Assembly (NCBI RefSeq): GCF_900461525.1
Contig: NZ_UGOD01000006.1
Span: 31,810 to 95,809 of the forward strand
Origin: Legionella busanensis
GTDB lineage: Bacteria; Pseudomonadota; Gammaproteobacteria; Legionellales; Legionellaceae
Reading direction: 5' to 3'
DNA: 64,000 nucleotides
The position numbers were made by a program, and so were the translations under genes. Below the pieces are notes generated by a model. That model worked only from the letters and a program-made list of their open reading frames with translations. It did not search any database and was not told where the DNA came from. Positions within the stretch are counted from its first letter, which is position 1, and the number at the start of each line of letters is the position of its first letter. Positions 40,432 to 49,224 of this stretch are shown piece by piece.

Positions 40432-40984
40432 AAAGAAAATAGGTTATATTCGAGTCAGCAGTTTTGATCAAAATCCAGAAAGGCAACTTGAAGGTATAAG
40501 CGTACATAAAAAATTTATTGATAAAGCGTCTGGAAAAAATACTGCTCGACCCCAACTTGAAGCTTTGCTTGATTATGCGCGTGATGGTGACGTTATTGTT
40601 GTACATAGTATGGATAGACTCGCACGTAATTTAGATGACTTACGAAGGCTCGTGACTCATTTGACTTCCCAACAAATCAAAATCGAGTTCTTGAAAGAGG
40701 GGTTAACCTTTACAGGCGAAGACTCACCCATGTCAACATTACTGTTATCTGTTATGGGCGCCTTTGCTGAATTTGAGCGCTCGCTTATTAAAGAGCGCCA
40801 AATGGAAGGCATTGCCCTTGCTAAAAAACGGGGTGCCTATAAGGGACGTAAAGCGGCACTTGCGAAAGAACAAATTGACGAAATTAAAATTCGCGTTGCC
40901 AATGGTGAGAAGAAAAGCCATATTGCATGCGATTTAGGTATTAGTCGGGAAACGTTATACCAATATTTAAGAAAACAAGACTAA
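40424..40984 (+). CDS. tnpR: Tn3-family serine resolvase TnpR
   Basis: About 186 residues. Catalytic N-terminal domain: KKIGYIRVSSFDQNPERQL (nucleophile Ser at about residue 10), DGDVIVVHSMDRLARNLDDL (about 56-75), GAFAEFERSLIKERQMEGIA (long E helix, about 117-136), and a C-terminal helix-turn-helix with KKSHIACDLGISRETLYQYL. It resolves cointegrates at the res site just upstream. A complete, apparently intact gene, 7 bp from tnpA. Different from the Pin-like remnants at 29231 and 31690. An ATG 12 bp upstream is also in frame. Confidence 0.95.
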   Translation: MSGKKIGYIRVSSFDQNPERQLEGISVHKKFIDKASGKNTARPQLEALLDYARDGDVIVVHSMDRLARNLDDLRRLVTHLTSQQIKIEFLKEGLTFTGEDSPMSTLLLSVMGAFAEFERSLIKERQMEGIALAKKRGAYKGRKAALAKEQIDEIKIRVANGEKKSHIACDLGISRETLYQYLRKQD

Positions 40985-40991
40985 TTTATTA

Positions 40992-43928
40992 ATGAAACAA
41001 CAGGCAAATCTTTCTGAAGATGAAATTATTCGCGATTGGTCTTTAAGCGCAGCTGATTCGATTTTCATTAAAAAATTCAAGAAACAGTATCAATTATGGG
41101 GTTTTCTGCAAATTTGTGCCTTGAGATTATTTGGTCAATTAATGGATAACCCTAACACGCTTGATACGCGTATTATTGGACACGCTTGTAAATTGTTAAA
41201 TTTAGATATCGTGGGCACGGTCGATTTACCCAGGCGCGATGCCACGAGAACTGACTACAAGAAATCAATTTTTTCCCATTTAAATTTCAAACCTTTCAAT
41301 GATAGCAAAGCCATCTTTTACGACTGGTTAAAACAAAAAATGCAGACTGGGATGCTGATTCCAGAAAATCTAGTCTCAGAGGCCGAAGCTTTTTTAATTG
41401 CTAATAAGGTTGTTTTGCCAACGCTGTATTATTTAAGGCGAGAAATCAATTCTTTTTGCTCACAGCATCAAGAGAAAATATTTACTCAAATTTATCAGCA
41501 GCTATCTGAAGCATTAATCCATGCGATTGACGAGACACTTGAGATTATTCCTAATGAAGATATTACGTGGTTCCAAAAATTTAAGGAATATCCAGGATCC
41601 AGTAGTATTTCAGTGCTGCAAGACTATTTCCAACGCTATCAAAAGCTTGAAAAAATAGATTTATCAATAGTCGATATGAGCATCATAGAGCAAGAGCTTG
41701 TTAAACACCTTTATCAACTAGCCAAGCATTATGATGCTTACAAGATAAGACGCTTTAAACCACCAAAGCGTTATGCATTGATGGTATTATTTTTGGCAGA
41801 GTCAAAAAAAGTCTTGATGGATTACCTTATTCAATTACACGATCAATACATTTCCAATGTATGTCGTGAATGCCGAAACACACATCATAAAAATTTGAAG
41901 CTTTATAAGCATAAAAATGAACGAGCTATTGATAAGATCGAGCGTTTTATTGACTTTATTTTAGTTCAAGAAGATGATTACAACTTATTAGTTAGCGATC
42001 TTTATTCGCGTTCAACCCAAAAGTCCGACCTACAGCGGGCTAGAAACGATATGCACGAATACCAGGTGTTGAGCCGTTTTGGTTATGCGAAGCTCCTTCA
42101 AAACCGTTATAGTAGTATGCGTCGTTATTTTGCTGATTTTATTCAATTGCCCTTTCTTTTTGAAAAAGGTAGCCCTTCATTACAGCAATCAATTGAGCTG
42201 GTCCGCAAGCTCGATAAGCAAGAAATGACTAAGATACCCAGTGACATGGATACCAGATTTATGGATGGGCAGTTAACCATTGCCATGCGAGATAAAAATG
42301 GAGAAATCAAACGCAGTCTTTGGGAAATGGGACTTGCAGTTGCTATTAAAGATGGTTTTCGATCAGGTGATTTATACGTCGAGCATAGTAACAAATATGC
42401 CTCTTTCTGGAATTTAATCTATCAAGATTATGAGTGGCAGCAAGAAAAAGTAAATAGTTATCAAGCGCTAGAGATTATACAAGATGTAAAGATTGCGGTG
42501 GGCAAAATTGTTGAAAACTTTCATCGCTCAGCTATGGCTGCTGCCAACCGCTTTAAGAGCGATGATTTTGCTAACATTAAAAACGGCAATCTATTTCTAA
42601 AAAGAAAAGACAAAATCGATATTCCCGATGATGTAGAGCGATTACAAGCACTGATCAATTCATACATGCCGAAGATAAAAATAGAGCAACTATTAATTGA
42701 AGTTGATCACCTAACGGGCTTTACTAAACATTTTACGCCAATTCATGGACAAAAAGGGAGACCAGAGAATTTTTATAAAACCTTGATTGCTAGCATTCTG
42801 GCACAAGCAACTAATATTGGCCTTGCAACTATGGAGAATTGCATATCCGATATCACCGCAAAAATGATGCGCCATGTGACCGATACCTGCATTCGGGAAG
42901 AAACGATTAAAGCGGCTAATGCAGAATTGGTAAATCAACATACTCAGTTAGATTTAAGCCAGAACTACGGCGATGGCAAAATGTCATCATCAGATGGACA
43001 ACGATTTATTATTACTGCAAGTAGTCTACTTTCTTCATACTATCCAAGATACGCGGGCTACTACGATAAAATGATTGGTATCTACACGCATACGTCAAAT
43101 CAACTATCAGTACTTAATACGCAAGCTATTTCATGCGCCCCACGCGAATCGCTTTATGTCATTGATGGTTTGTTAGGCAACAACACAATTCTTGCCATTA
43201 AAGAACATACTACAGATACAGAAGGCTTCACTGAGCACGTGTTTGCACTATGTTATTTACTTGGTATTCGATTTATGCCAAGAATTAAAGATTTAAAATC
43301 TCAGCAACTTTATCGTATTGATAAAGAAATTGCTTATGGTGAATTAGATGCACTGCTAACTAAAACCGCTTCTATTGAGCCAGTGATAGAGCAGTTTGAC
43401 CAAATGGTACGAGTGGCAGCCTCTTTGAAAAAGAAGTTAAGCCCCGCTCATGAAATTATTAGGCGGTTTTCGAAAGGCTCACCCTATGACAAGCTATCAA
43501 AAGCATTTACACAATTAGGTCGCATACTTAAAACAGAATATATTTTACAATACATCTCCGATAGTGACCTAAGAGACAAAGTACAGCGCCAATTAAACAA
43601 AGGGGAACATCGCCATCAATTAGCACGCTGCATCTTCTTTGCAAACCAAGGAAAATTTCAAGTTGGTGACTACGAAGAAATCATGAATAAAGCAAGTTGC
43701 TTAAGTCTAGTATCGAACGCTGTATTGTATTGGAATACAGTGAAGATGACAAACATTATTGCTCAGCTTAAGACCAACGGCGAAGTTATAAATGATAATA
43801 CATTAACTCATATATCACTTTTACTGCACAAACATTTGATTACAATGGGAACCTATTTTACAAATACTACTATTGTTCAACCGGAAATAGAGGACGTGGG
43901 GGAATTTACGGTTTCAGAGCAAATTTAA
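40992..43928 (+). CDS. tnpA: Tn3-family transposase TnpA
   Basis: A 978-residue DDE transposase of normal length for the family (about 950-1010). N-terminal DUF4158-type DNA-binding part, a helical middle, and the catalytic C-terminal half: NYGDGKMSSSDGQRFIITAS (about residue 655-674, first Asp), ESLYVIDGLLGNNTIL (second Asp, about 720-735), FMPRIKDLKSQQLYRI, and LGRILKTEYILQYI with the final Glu region plus LNKGEHRHQLARCIFF. It cuts and joins the GGGGTAACG ends. No frameshift seen; likely functional. Confidence 0.97.
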   Translation: MKQQANLSEDEIIRDWSLSAADSIFIKKFKKQYQLWGFLQICALRLFGQLMDNPNTLDTRIIGHACKLLNLDIVGTVDLPRRDATRTDYKKSIFSHLNFKPFNDSKAIFYDWLKQKMQTGMLIPENLVSEAEAFLIANKVVLPTLYYLRREINSFCSQHQEKIFTQIYQQLSEALIHAIDETLEIIPNEDITWFQKFKEYPGSSSISVLQDYFQRYQKLEKIDLSIVDMSIIEQELVKHLYQLAKHYDAYKIRRFKPPKRYALMVLFLAESKKVLMDYLIQLHDQYISNVCRECRNTHHKNLKLYKHKNERAIDKIERFIDFILVQEDDYNLLVSDLYSRSTQKSDLQRARNDMHEYQVLSRFGYAKLLQNRYSSMRRYFADFIQLPFLFEKGSPSLQQSIELVRKLDKQEMTKIPSDMDTRFMDGQLTIAMRDKNGEIKRSLWEMGLAVAIKDGFRSGDLYVEHSNKYASFWNLIYQDYEWQQEKVNSYQALEIIQDVKIAVGKIVENFHRSAMAAANRFKSDDFANIKNGNLFLKRKDKIDIPDDVERLQALINSYMPKIKIEQLLIEVDHLTGFTKHFTPIHGQKGRPENFYKTLIASILAQATNIGLATMENCISDITAKMMRHVTDTCIREETIKAANAELVNQHTQLDLSQNYGDGKMSSSDGQRFIITASSLLSSYYPRYAGYYDKMIGIYTHTSNQLSVLNTQAISCAPRESLYVIDGLLGNNTILAIKEHTTDTEGFTEHVFALCYLLGIRFMPRIKDLKSQQLYRIDKEIAYGELDALLTKTASIEPVIEQFDQMVRVAASLKKKLSPAHEIIRRFSKGSPYDKLSKAFTQLGRILKTEYILQYISDSDLRDKVQRQLNKGEHRHQLARCIFFANQGKFQVGDYEEIMNKASCLSLVSNAVLYWNTVKMTNIIAQLKTNGEVINDNTLTHISLLLHKHLITMGTYFTNTTIVQPEIEDVGEFTVSEQI

Positions 43929-43946
43929 GCGACAAACCGTAAATTT

Positions 43947-43970
43947 TGACACGAATGGGGGCGTTACCCC
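43947..43970 (-). repeat. Right inverted repeat of Tn3-family element
   Basis: Sequence ends ACGAATGGGGGCGTTACCCC, the complement of GGGGTAACGCCCCCATTCGT. It lies 20 bp after tnpA and 3 bp before the ArdB start codon. Confidence 0.75.
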
Positions 43971-43973
43971 TAT

Positions 43974-44375
43974 ATGCTAGCTATCTCACCGACACTTATA
44001 ACAGATGCGAAGCGTCTTGATTTGCTGCCTCATTACTTTGGCCGTTGGTATGGCATTGCTGAGTCAGCCCTTTATAACGTGCTTACCGAGTTTTGTTGTC
44101 AATATCAAGGCGCTTACTGGCACTTTTATAAACTTAGCAATCAAGGTCTTTATATGGCGCCCGAGATGCCAGGGCCATTAAGACTTTATATCCCAGGAAA
44201 TGGCTACGAGTGTGAGGTCAGCGCAGATGCTGCGGGTGTTATTGCAACCCTCTACATGCTTAATTATCTCTGTAGCCGTAGTCAATCAGAGTCGTTTCTA
44301 AATTTATATGATTTATTACTTGATTATGCATATGGGCATTCAGAAAGAAAAAAAATATTATCTGCTATCGACTAA
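43974..44375 (+). CDS. ArdB/KlcA-family antirestriction protein
   Basis: A 133-residue protein. LLPHYFGRWYGIAESALYNV, then YQGAYWHFYKLSNQGLYMAP and GNGYECEVSADAAGVIATLY are the ArdB/KlcA signatures. These proteins block type I restriction enzymes and so protect DNA entering a new host, a natural companion of conjugation. The ATG stands 3 bp behind the transposon end, without a ribosome site of its own, and the usual N-terminal 10-20 residues look replaced, so the original start and promoter were probably removed by the Tn3 insertion. Expression from the transposon side is possible. Confidence 0.85.
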   Translation: MLAISPTLITDAKRLDLLPHYFGRWYGIAESALYNVLTEFCCQYQGAYWHFYKLSNQGLYMAPEMPGPLRLYIPGNGYECEVSADAAGVIATLYMLNYLCSRSQSESFLNLYDLLLDYAYGHSERKKILSAID

Positions 44376-44497
44376 CGTTAGGCTTAACTATTCGTGAGCC
44401 TGATTTGTATTAGGTAGATAATAAGATCTGATTAAGATCAACTTATCTATCTAATTCTGACCAAATTAGGTTCTTACAATAATATTATAGTAATAGG

Positions 44498-44548
44498 ATG
44501 TCATTAAATGCATATGTATTTGACAACATATGTATTTAATGACATAAT
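44498..44548 (+). promoter_or_regulatory. Promoter embedded in a 20-bp inverted repeat, HigBA operator
   Basis: ATGTCATTAAATGCATATGT (44498-44517) and its near-perfect complement (44526-44545, one mismatch) flank an 8-bp spacer. TTGACA (44520-44525), a 17-bp spacer and CATAAT (44543-44548) form a strong promoter using the right arm as spacer. The start point would fall about at the toxin ATG (44556), so the transcript may be leaderless. Binding of the antitoxin here would block RNA polymerase. Confidence 0.75.
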
Positions 44549-44555
44549 ATAGTTT

Positions 44556-44909
44556 ATGAAATGGCAAATTTTATTTCAAGATGATTTCAATAATGAATTT
44601 GATGAACTAAACGAAATAGTTCAGAACGAGTGCTTAGCCCATTTAAAGGTATTAGAAAAATTTGGACCGGAGCTAGGTCGCCCTCATGTGGACACTTTAA
44701 AGGGCTCTAAGCATGCTAATATGAAAGAACTTCGATTTAAGGCAGATCAGGGTGTATGGAGGCTAGCCTTTGCTTTTGATCCAATGCGTAAAGCTATCTT
44801 GCTTATTGCTGGAGATAAGTCCGGGGGAAGTGAAAAAAGATTTTATAAAGAGTTAATTAAAAAGGCAGACCAACGGTTTGATAAGCATTTATCAAATTTA
44901 AAAAAGTGA
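44556..44909 (+). CDS. higB: HigB-type (RelE superfamily, Gp49-like) toxin
   Basis: A 117-residue protein: MKWQILFQDDFNNEFDEL at the start, LEKFGPELGRPHVDTLKGSKHANMKELRF in the middle (read in two parts: LGRPHVDTLKGS, MKELRF), VWRLAFAFDPMRKAILLIAG toward the end, KRFYKELIKKADQRF at the tail. This is the phage Gp49-like/HigB2 family of mRNA-cleaving toxins, where the LGRPHVDxLKGS and K-E-L-R blocks form the active surface. Toxin-first order with an XRE antitoxin 8 bp downstream. Confidence 0.9.
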   Translation: MKWQILFQDDFNNEFDELNEIVQNECLAHLKVLEKFGPELGRPHVDTLKGSKHANMKELRFKADQGVWRLAFAFDPMRKAILLIAGDKSGGSEKRFYKELIKKADQRFDKHLSNLKK

Positions 44910-44917
44910 GGTGAATT

Positions 44918-45241
44918 ATGGCTAAATCACTTGATGATAAATTAAAATCTCTTCCTAAGAAGAGAAGAAATGATATTGAAAAGCGAGCTAATCAGTTAAT
45001 CGCTGAAGAAATGACGTTGCGCGATTTACGTTTAGCGCTGGCCAAAACTCAGGAAGATTTAGGAGCTATCTTACATATGAAGCAAGATGGCGTTTCTCGA
45101 TTAGAAAAACGCTCAGATATGTTAATTTCGACATTGAACAAATATATTTCAGCGATGGGGGGCTCATTAAAACTAATCGCTGAGTTTCCTGATAGAGCGC
45201 CTGTAGAAATACACGGTATTACAGAACTTAGGGCCCATTAA
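44918..45241 (+). CDS. higA: HigA-type XRE antitoxin
   Basis: A 107-residue protein with a central helix-turn-helix (LRLALAKTQEDLGAILHMKQ, then VSRLEKRSDMLISTLNKYIS) and a C-terminal strand region (GGSLKLIAEFPDRAPVEI). GAGGTG precedes the ATG. The fold matches antitoxins that pair with Gp49-like toxins; these neutralise the toxin and repress the promoter upstream of the pair. Confidence 0.9.
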   Translation: MAKSLDDKLKSLPKKRRNDIEKRANQLIAEEMTLRDLRLALAKTQEDLGAILHMKQDGVSRLEKRSDMLISTLNKYISAMGGSLKLIAEFPDRAPVEIHGITELRAH

Positions 45242-45347
45242 AGGTGTTATATGAGGAGAATATAGAAGAGATTAAATTTATGAATAATAAAAATAATGGT
45301 ATCAAACATTTTCTGATACCTATTAAGTTTGCCTTTTTTATAAAGAA

Positions 45348-45440
45348 ATGAAGCAGCTATTTAAAGAACTACCAGATTTATTACTATTAGGTTTTATCTT
45401 TGCATTAATCTGGGGATTATTAATTACTTTTAGTATTTGA
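45348..45440 (+). CDS. Possible 30-aa transmembrane peptide
   Basis: A short frame (MKQLFKELPDLLLLGFIFAL, then IWGLLITFSI) forming one membrane helix after a charged start. No clear ribosome site (TAAAGAA). It lies 28 bp after a small hairpin (GGTATCA/TGATACC, 45299-45320). It could be a small toxin-like peptide or chance. Confidence 0.25.
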   Translation: MKQLFKELPDLLLLGFIFALIWGLLITFSI

Positions 45441-45501
45441 TCGCTTACAAGAATGTGTTGGGCTTCTTGGATTCAACTCGTTAATGTCCTATTTCAATCT
45501 G

Positions 45502-45822
45502 TTAACATGCTTTTCTTAACTCTACAATATAATCTAAATGCTGGCTTCTTAATTGATCGCCAATTAATAATTCTAATAAAGGTTCGATTGAATAACCTAA
45601 AGCATCAGCAATTTTCTTAGCAAAGCTAATCCCAACATCTTTTCTATTGTGCTCAACATCGCTTAGAAATTGCTTTGAAACCCCAATTTTTTTAGCTAAT
45701 TTTACTTGAGTAATATCGTCACTTAAACGCAACGAGCGAATAAGTCCACCAAAGGTCATGGCGTCCCAAATATCTCTTGTTGCCACAAGTGCATTAACAG
45801 CTTGAGGATTTCTAGTAGTCAT
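45502..45822 (-). CDS. XRE-family antitoxin (orphaned)
   Basis: A 106-residue DNA-binding protein: FGGLIRSLRLSDDITQVKLA then KKIGVSKQFLSDVEHNRKDV, a helix-turn-helix of the type found in HigA-like antitoxins, and a C-terminal LLELLIGDQLRSQ tail. Its ATG overlaps by 11 bp the end of a truncated RelE-type toxin frame upstream on the same strand, so it was once the second gene of a toxin-antitoxin pair. It may persist because it still represses or cross-neutralises another toxin. Confidence 0.85.
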   Translation of the reverse strand: MTTRNPQAVNALVATRDIWDAMTFGGLIRSLRLSDDITQVKLAKKIGVSKQFLSDVEHNRKDVGISFAKKIADALGYSIEPLLELLIGDQLRSQHLDYIVELRKAC

Positions 45823-46021
45823 GTGGTGTTACCTCCATTACCTCGATAAATTCGATTGTGCTATCTTTCTTAAGAATATAAATTGCACGCCATTGTTTAT
45901 TTAACCGGATTGAACGTTGGCCTGCACGTTCTCCCTTCAAAGGCTCATCATGCCAGCCAGGACTCTTTCTAGTTTCCATAATCCCTGCTTTGTTATTAAA
46001 ACTTCTGTAATCACAACAAAC
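45812..46021 (-). pseudogene. RelE/HigB-type toxin, N-terminally truncated
   Basis: The frame holds AGIMETRKSPGWHDEPLKGE then RAGQRSIRLNKQWRAIYILK and FIEVMEVTPHDY: the second half of the toxin family ending EVxxHxY. The first 30 or so residues are absent; an in-frame stop lies at 46022-46024. ATG at 45979 could give a 56-residue fragment, unlikely to be toxic. Confidence 0.7.
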
Positions 46022-46325
46022 TCATTTTATTTTAATATGAAACACCTAAATAAGTGTACTTTCAAGTTTGGTTCCGCCTAATAATAAAATTAATCAGATT
46101 ATCAAAGGATGAGGTGCGTGAGCTAAAAGAGATTGAGTAAGCTATTAAACCAGCGATACCCTCTTACAAAAACCATCGCGAGATTAATAATGAGCCACAT
46201 ACCGATGATTTGCTTGTATTTTAGCTATTGCGTAACTCTTGCCCTCACAACACTTAGTGTTAGTTCTAAATTATTTTGATATTTTAAAGTATATTACAGC
46301 TTGATAAATGAGGGTAAGGTAGAAA
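46022..46325. other. Intergenic region with no clear gene
   Basis: A short frame near 46098-46160 (LSKDEVRELKEIE, stop, AIKPAIPSYKNHREINNEPH) hints at a broken coding remnant of unknown origin. Otherwise AT-rich DNA leading to the transporter promoter. Confidence 0.3.
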
Positions 46326-47339
46326 ATGCAAAAGATTAAAGATGTATGTGAGAAATATCAGATTCGCATCTATTTTTTCTCGGTTATATTAGCTGTTTTA
46401 GTTTCTATGCTTGCTCCTAATACAATTTCCCTTAGGCACAGCATTAATCCGGTACTTACATTCATGTTATTTGTAACATTTCTACAAGTGCCTTTAATCA
46501 ACTTAAGGCAGGCGCTTTTGAACATTAGGTTTATTAGCACATTAATTATCACAAATTTTGTAGTACTTCCAATATTGGTACTCATATTAATGCAACTTTC
46601 ACCATCTAATTCTTTAGTGCGTCTTGGTATATTACTTGTATTGCTAACACCTTGTATTGATTATGTAGTAACATTTTCGTATCTAGGGCGAGGTGATGCT
46701 CAAGCGCTATTAGCAACAACGCCTCTGCTCTTAATTATACAAATGCTGTTACTACCAGTCTATATTAATTTTTTCCTTGGAAGTAACATTGCTACTTTAG
46801 TACAATCAGGCCCATTCATTGATGCTTTCATTTGGCTTATTGCGCTTCCACTTATTTTTGCAGGCCTTGTACAATATTGGGCAAGTCGACATCAACACGG
46901 TCAATGGGTATTAGCGATTCTCAGCCACTTGCCAATACCTGCAACAGCTCTTGTGTTATTTATAGTTATTACATCGATGTTGCCCCAAGTTATTTCGATA
47001 GTTAATCTAGTAGCAGGTGTAATACCTATTTATATTATCTTTGCTATATCTACCCCTATGATTGGATGGGGTATCAGTAGACTTTTTAAACTGGACGCCT
47101 TTGCTGGCCGTGCAATTGCTTTTAGTGCAGGGACCCGGAACTCATTAGTAGTTTTACCTTTTGGGCTAGCTGTGCCAGAGGCAATTCCTATTTTGCCAGC
47201 AGTTATTATTACTCAAACATTAATTGAGTTAATTAGTGAGCTAATCTATGTGCAGCTAATTGCAAAATTAGGCACTGACTCCTCTACTTACGATTTTTTA
47301 ACTGCCTCAATTTCAAATCGTACAAGTTTTGCAGTTTGA
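46326..47339 (+). CDS. ACR3/bile acid:Na+ symporter superfamily transporter
   Basis: A 337-residue inner-membrane protein with about ten hydrophobic helices. Features of the BART/ACR3-like superfamily: PVLTFMLFVTFLQVPLINLR (helix 2 and loop), ITNFVVLPILVLILM, LLVLLTPCIDYVVTFSYLGR (PC in the crossing region, about residues 105-124), and AFSAGTRNSLVVLPFGLAVP (about 262-281). The TPCIDYV and GTRNSLVVLP elements resemble arsenite exporters of the ACR3 type, so arsenite efflux is a reasonable guess; the classic cysteine context is only partly kept. It stands alone, without arsR or arsC. Confidence 0.8.
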   Translation: MQKIKDVCEKYQIRIYFFSVILAVLVSMLAPNTISLRHSINPVLTFMLFVTFLQVPLINLRQALLNIRFISTLIITNFVVLPILVLILMQLSPSNSLVRLGILLVLLTPCIDYVVTFSYLGRGDAQALLATTPLLLIIQMLLLPVYINFFLGSNIATLVQSGPFIDAFIWLIALPLIFAGLVQYWASRHQHGQWVLAILSHLPIPATALVLFIVITSMLPQVISIVNLVAGVIPIYIIFAISTPMIGWGISRLFKLDAFAGRAIAFSAGTRNSLVVLPFGLAVPEAIPILPAVIITQTLIELISELIYVQLIAKLGTDSSTYDFLTASISNRTSFAV

Positions 47340-47588
47340 GCTGGATCAAAAGTAGTCCTATAATCAAGTGTTGTGATGATATATTTGGCGATAGCATCAA
47401 TTTTTTCTACCTGCAGATTTTTTGTCTTACCTGCCTTAAATATTATGTTTGCGCTATTAGGCAGGGTTTTAAAACCATTGGTGGGTACAAGTTAGGGTAC
47501 GTGCGTAAATAGGACTTTTTACATTTAAAATCGTATAGAGCCCTTAGCAAATAAGGGTTGCAGAGATTTTCTATAAACTGATTTAAAA
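47340..47588. other. Intergenic region
   Basis: No gene. The part near 47478-47510 (GGTGGGTACAAGTTAGGGTACGTGCG, in outline) faintly resembles the GGGTATGTGGG half of the dispersed repeat at 10306 and 37094. Confidence 0.3.
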
Positions 47589-48152
47589 TCAGATATCACA
47601 ACATCTGGTTTTGTTGCTATCTTCAGTGACTGAAGCGTGATACTCCTGCCGGATTGGCTTGGCTATTCTTTCCGGAATTTCATAGAAATCAAAAATGCAT
47701 TCCAGTATATCATCTGGATATTCTGATTTATCAATCTTGACCACTACTTCACATAAATTATTTATTACAGTTTTTTCATGAATCAGAGGTAATAATTTTT
47801 CATTAAATAATGTAAATGAACTCTGGCTGTTATTAACAGGCAACGTTATATAGAGCGGTGGCTCGAACAGATTAAAGAAAGTCAGAGGAGCTGTTTTTGT
47901 TATTTCTGGATGCGTGAGGAAGAGATGCCTGCCAGTAAGGTGGGTTTCCCATCTGTCATGATAATTCATCCCCGAGTATGAATAGAAATCAGGGATGGAT
48001 TTTTTCTGGTCTGAAGGAGGCAGTCTCAATTGCTCTGCTACAAATTTACTGAGAGGTAGAGGTAGCTTATAGGCTCGAAAAATACAACCCATAATGTCAA
48101 GCCATATCGATTTATTTTCAGGCAATACGAAGCATAGTTCCACATAACTCAA
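47589..48152 (-). CDS. Hypothetical protein, 187 aa
   Basis: No family recognised. A soluble protein with aromatic and proline-rich stretches (DFYSYSGMNYHDRWETHLTG, PLTFFNLFEPPLYITLPVNN) and an acidic C-terminal part, ending RCCDI. The final CCDI is not a proper CaaX box because the third position is Asp. Just upstream lies a copy of the 3' end of a CzcA-like gene. Codon use resembles neighbours. Confidence 0.6.
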   Translation of the reverse strand: MSYVELCFVLPENKSIWLDIMGCIFRAYKLPLPLSKFVAEQLRLPPSDQKKSIPDFYSYSGMNYHDRWETHLTGRHLFLTHPEITKTAPLTFFNLFEPPLYITLPVNNSQSSFTLFNEKLLPLIHEKTVINNLCEVVVKIDKSEYPDDILECIFDFYEIPERIAKPIRQEYHASVTEDSNKTRCCDI

Positions 48153-48197
48153 ATACCAATGCTTATAATCTAATTAATCAGCCAAATACAACTATAG

Positions 48198-48264
48198 ACT
48201 TTCTATAAGCTTTCAGTACCGCGCTTCCTTTCTTCTATGCATAATTAAATACAATCCAGGTAAA
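48198..48264 (-). pseudogene. CzcA/HelA 3'-end remnant
   Basis: About 67 bp that match, with a few changes, the last codons and stop of the helA-like gene at 49509-49575 (TTCTATAAGCTTTCAGTAC and TTCTATGCATAATTAAATAC recur). Only the extreme 3' end remains, so a second copy was lost here or this is a trace of recombination. Confidence 0.7.
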
Positions 48265-48307
48265 AGCGCTTAGCTTACAAGACACTTTAAAATTTAACAA
48301 ACAAATT

Positions 48308-48766
48308 TCAATCATTTATCTGAAAATCATCATTATTAAATAAAGGCGTTTCATTAATCTCTAAATCTTTTGTTTTTACTGCTACATTTGCAGATGGACA
48401 GTAATAGGCCTTAGCGGTTATAGAATGTATATAAATAGTGGTTAAATTTTTTGAGCCCCTTACATATCTTCTAGCATACCCCTTTGAGTTATGGGTTAAA
48501 AGAACAATAACATTAGCGCCTAACCTTGCTCCTTCATTTCTAAGAAAATTATTATCATCCTTTCTTAATTCACGTAGTGAAGATTTTATATCTACCAATT
48601 CGTGCACATTCGGATTTTCAATGGTCCCTAAAAATCTACAATTTTTTGTAGGATAGGAAAAATACAAATTAACTTTTTCCGCACCTGAATTCATTTTCCT
48701 TATTCCTGCGCAACTAGCGATGATAGAAAGAATTACAAAACCAAGCAATGAGTAAATTATTTTCAT
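48308..48766 (-). CDS. DUF4156-like lipoprotein
   Basis: A 152-residue protein with a lipoprotein signal (LLGFVILSIIASC-AG; Cys at about residue 19). The mature part has CRFLGTI, then LRKDDNNFLRNEGARLGANV and IVLLTHNS, the pattern of the DUF4156/YjeI-like family, in which a two-cysteine domain is kept (NCRFLG and AYYCPSA). Outer-membrane or inner-membrane anchored; function unknown. A more distant relative is at 59925. Confidence 0.75.
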   Translation of the reverse strand: MKIIYSLLGFVILSIIASCAGIRKMNSGAEKVNLYFSYPTKNCRFLGTIENPNVHELVDIKSSLRELRKDDNNFLRNEGARLGANVIVLLTHNSKGYARRYVRGSKNLTTIYIHSITAKAYYCPSANVAVKTKDLEINETPLFNNDDFQIND

Positions 48767-49224
48767 ATTTATAATCCATTAGTGTAGAAATTTTTCCGTT
48801 GAAATATTTAAAATTAATCACAATTAAATATATTTTTTTTAAATTCAAAAAAATAATATTATTGAATAATTTTATAAATAAGACTTTAATACCATAATTG
48901 AGCATTAATTTCATTTTAAAGCATATTAGATAATTGCAAAAATACTTACCTAAAGCGTTAAATGGGACTATCAATAAAACAGCTTGCCCCTGTTTCTTTT
49001 TACCACAGATTGAGTTTTGGTCAGATTTAAACAAGCAAGTATTCACTTTAACATCTTGATTAACCTGCGATTTTATAAGTGGATTAGCTCCCTATTACAG
49101 GTACACACTCTATAAAAATAAATTTTAATAATAAAGAGCCAATGTTTTTATATGCCTCCTTTCGCTAAAATGAAATTTCTAAACTAGCTATACTTATTTT
49201 ATAAAAAGATAAATGGAACGTAAG
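48767..49224. other. AT-rich intergenic region
   Basis: No gene seen in about 460 bp; very AT-rich, with frames on the - strand that look random (runs of Asn, Ile, Lys). Confidence 0.35.

Noticed and set aside
39765..43970. 5-bp target-site duplication around the Tn3-type element
   Set aside because: Flanking pentamers (TCATA and TATAT) do not match, so the ends may have been rearranged or the left end may belong to an older insertion.
45299..45340. Intrinsic terminator after the HigBA pair
   Set aside because: The 7-bp hairpin is 12 bp away from the T run, too far for a normal terminator.
47589..47610. CCDI end of the 187-aa protein as a CaaX box
   Set aside because: The a2 position is Asp; prenyltransferases need an aliphatic residue there.
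48714..49046. 110-aa frame on the - strand in AT-rich DNA
   Set aside because: Composition (runs of Ile, Asn, Lys, Phe) is that of random AT-rich sequence, and it overlaps the lipoprotein start.
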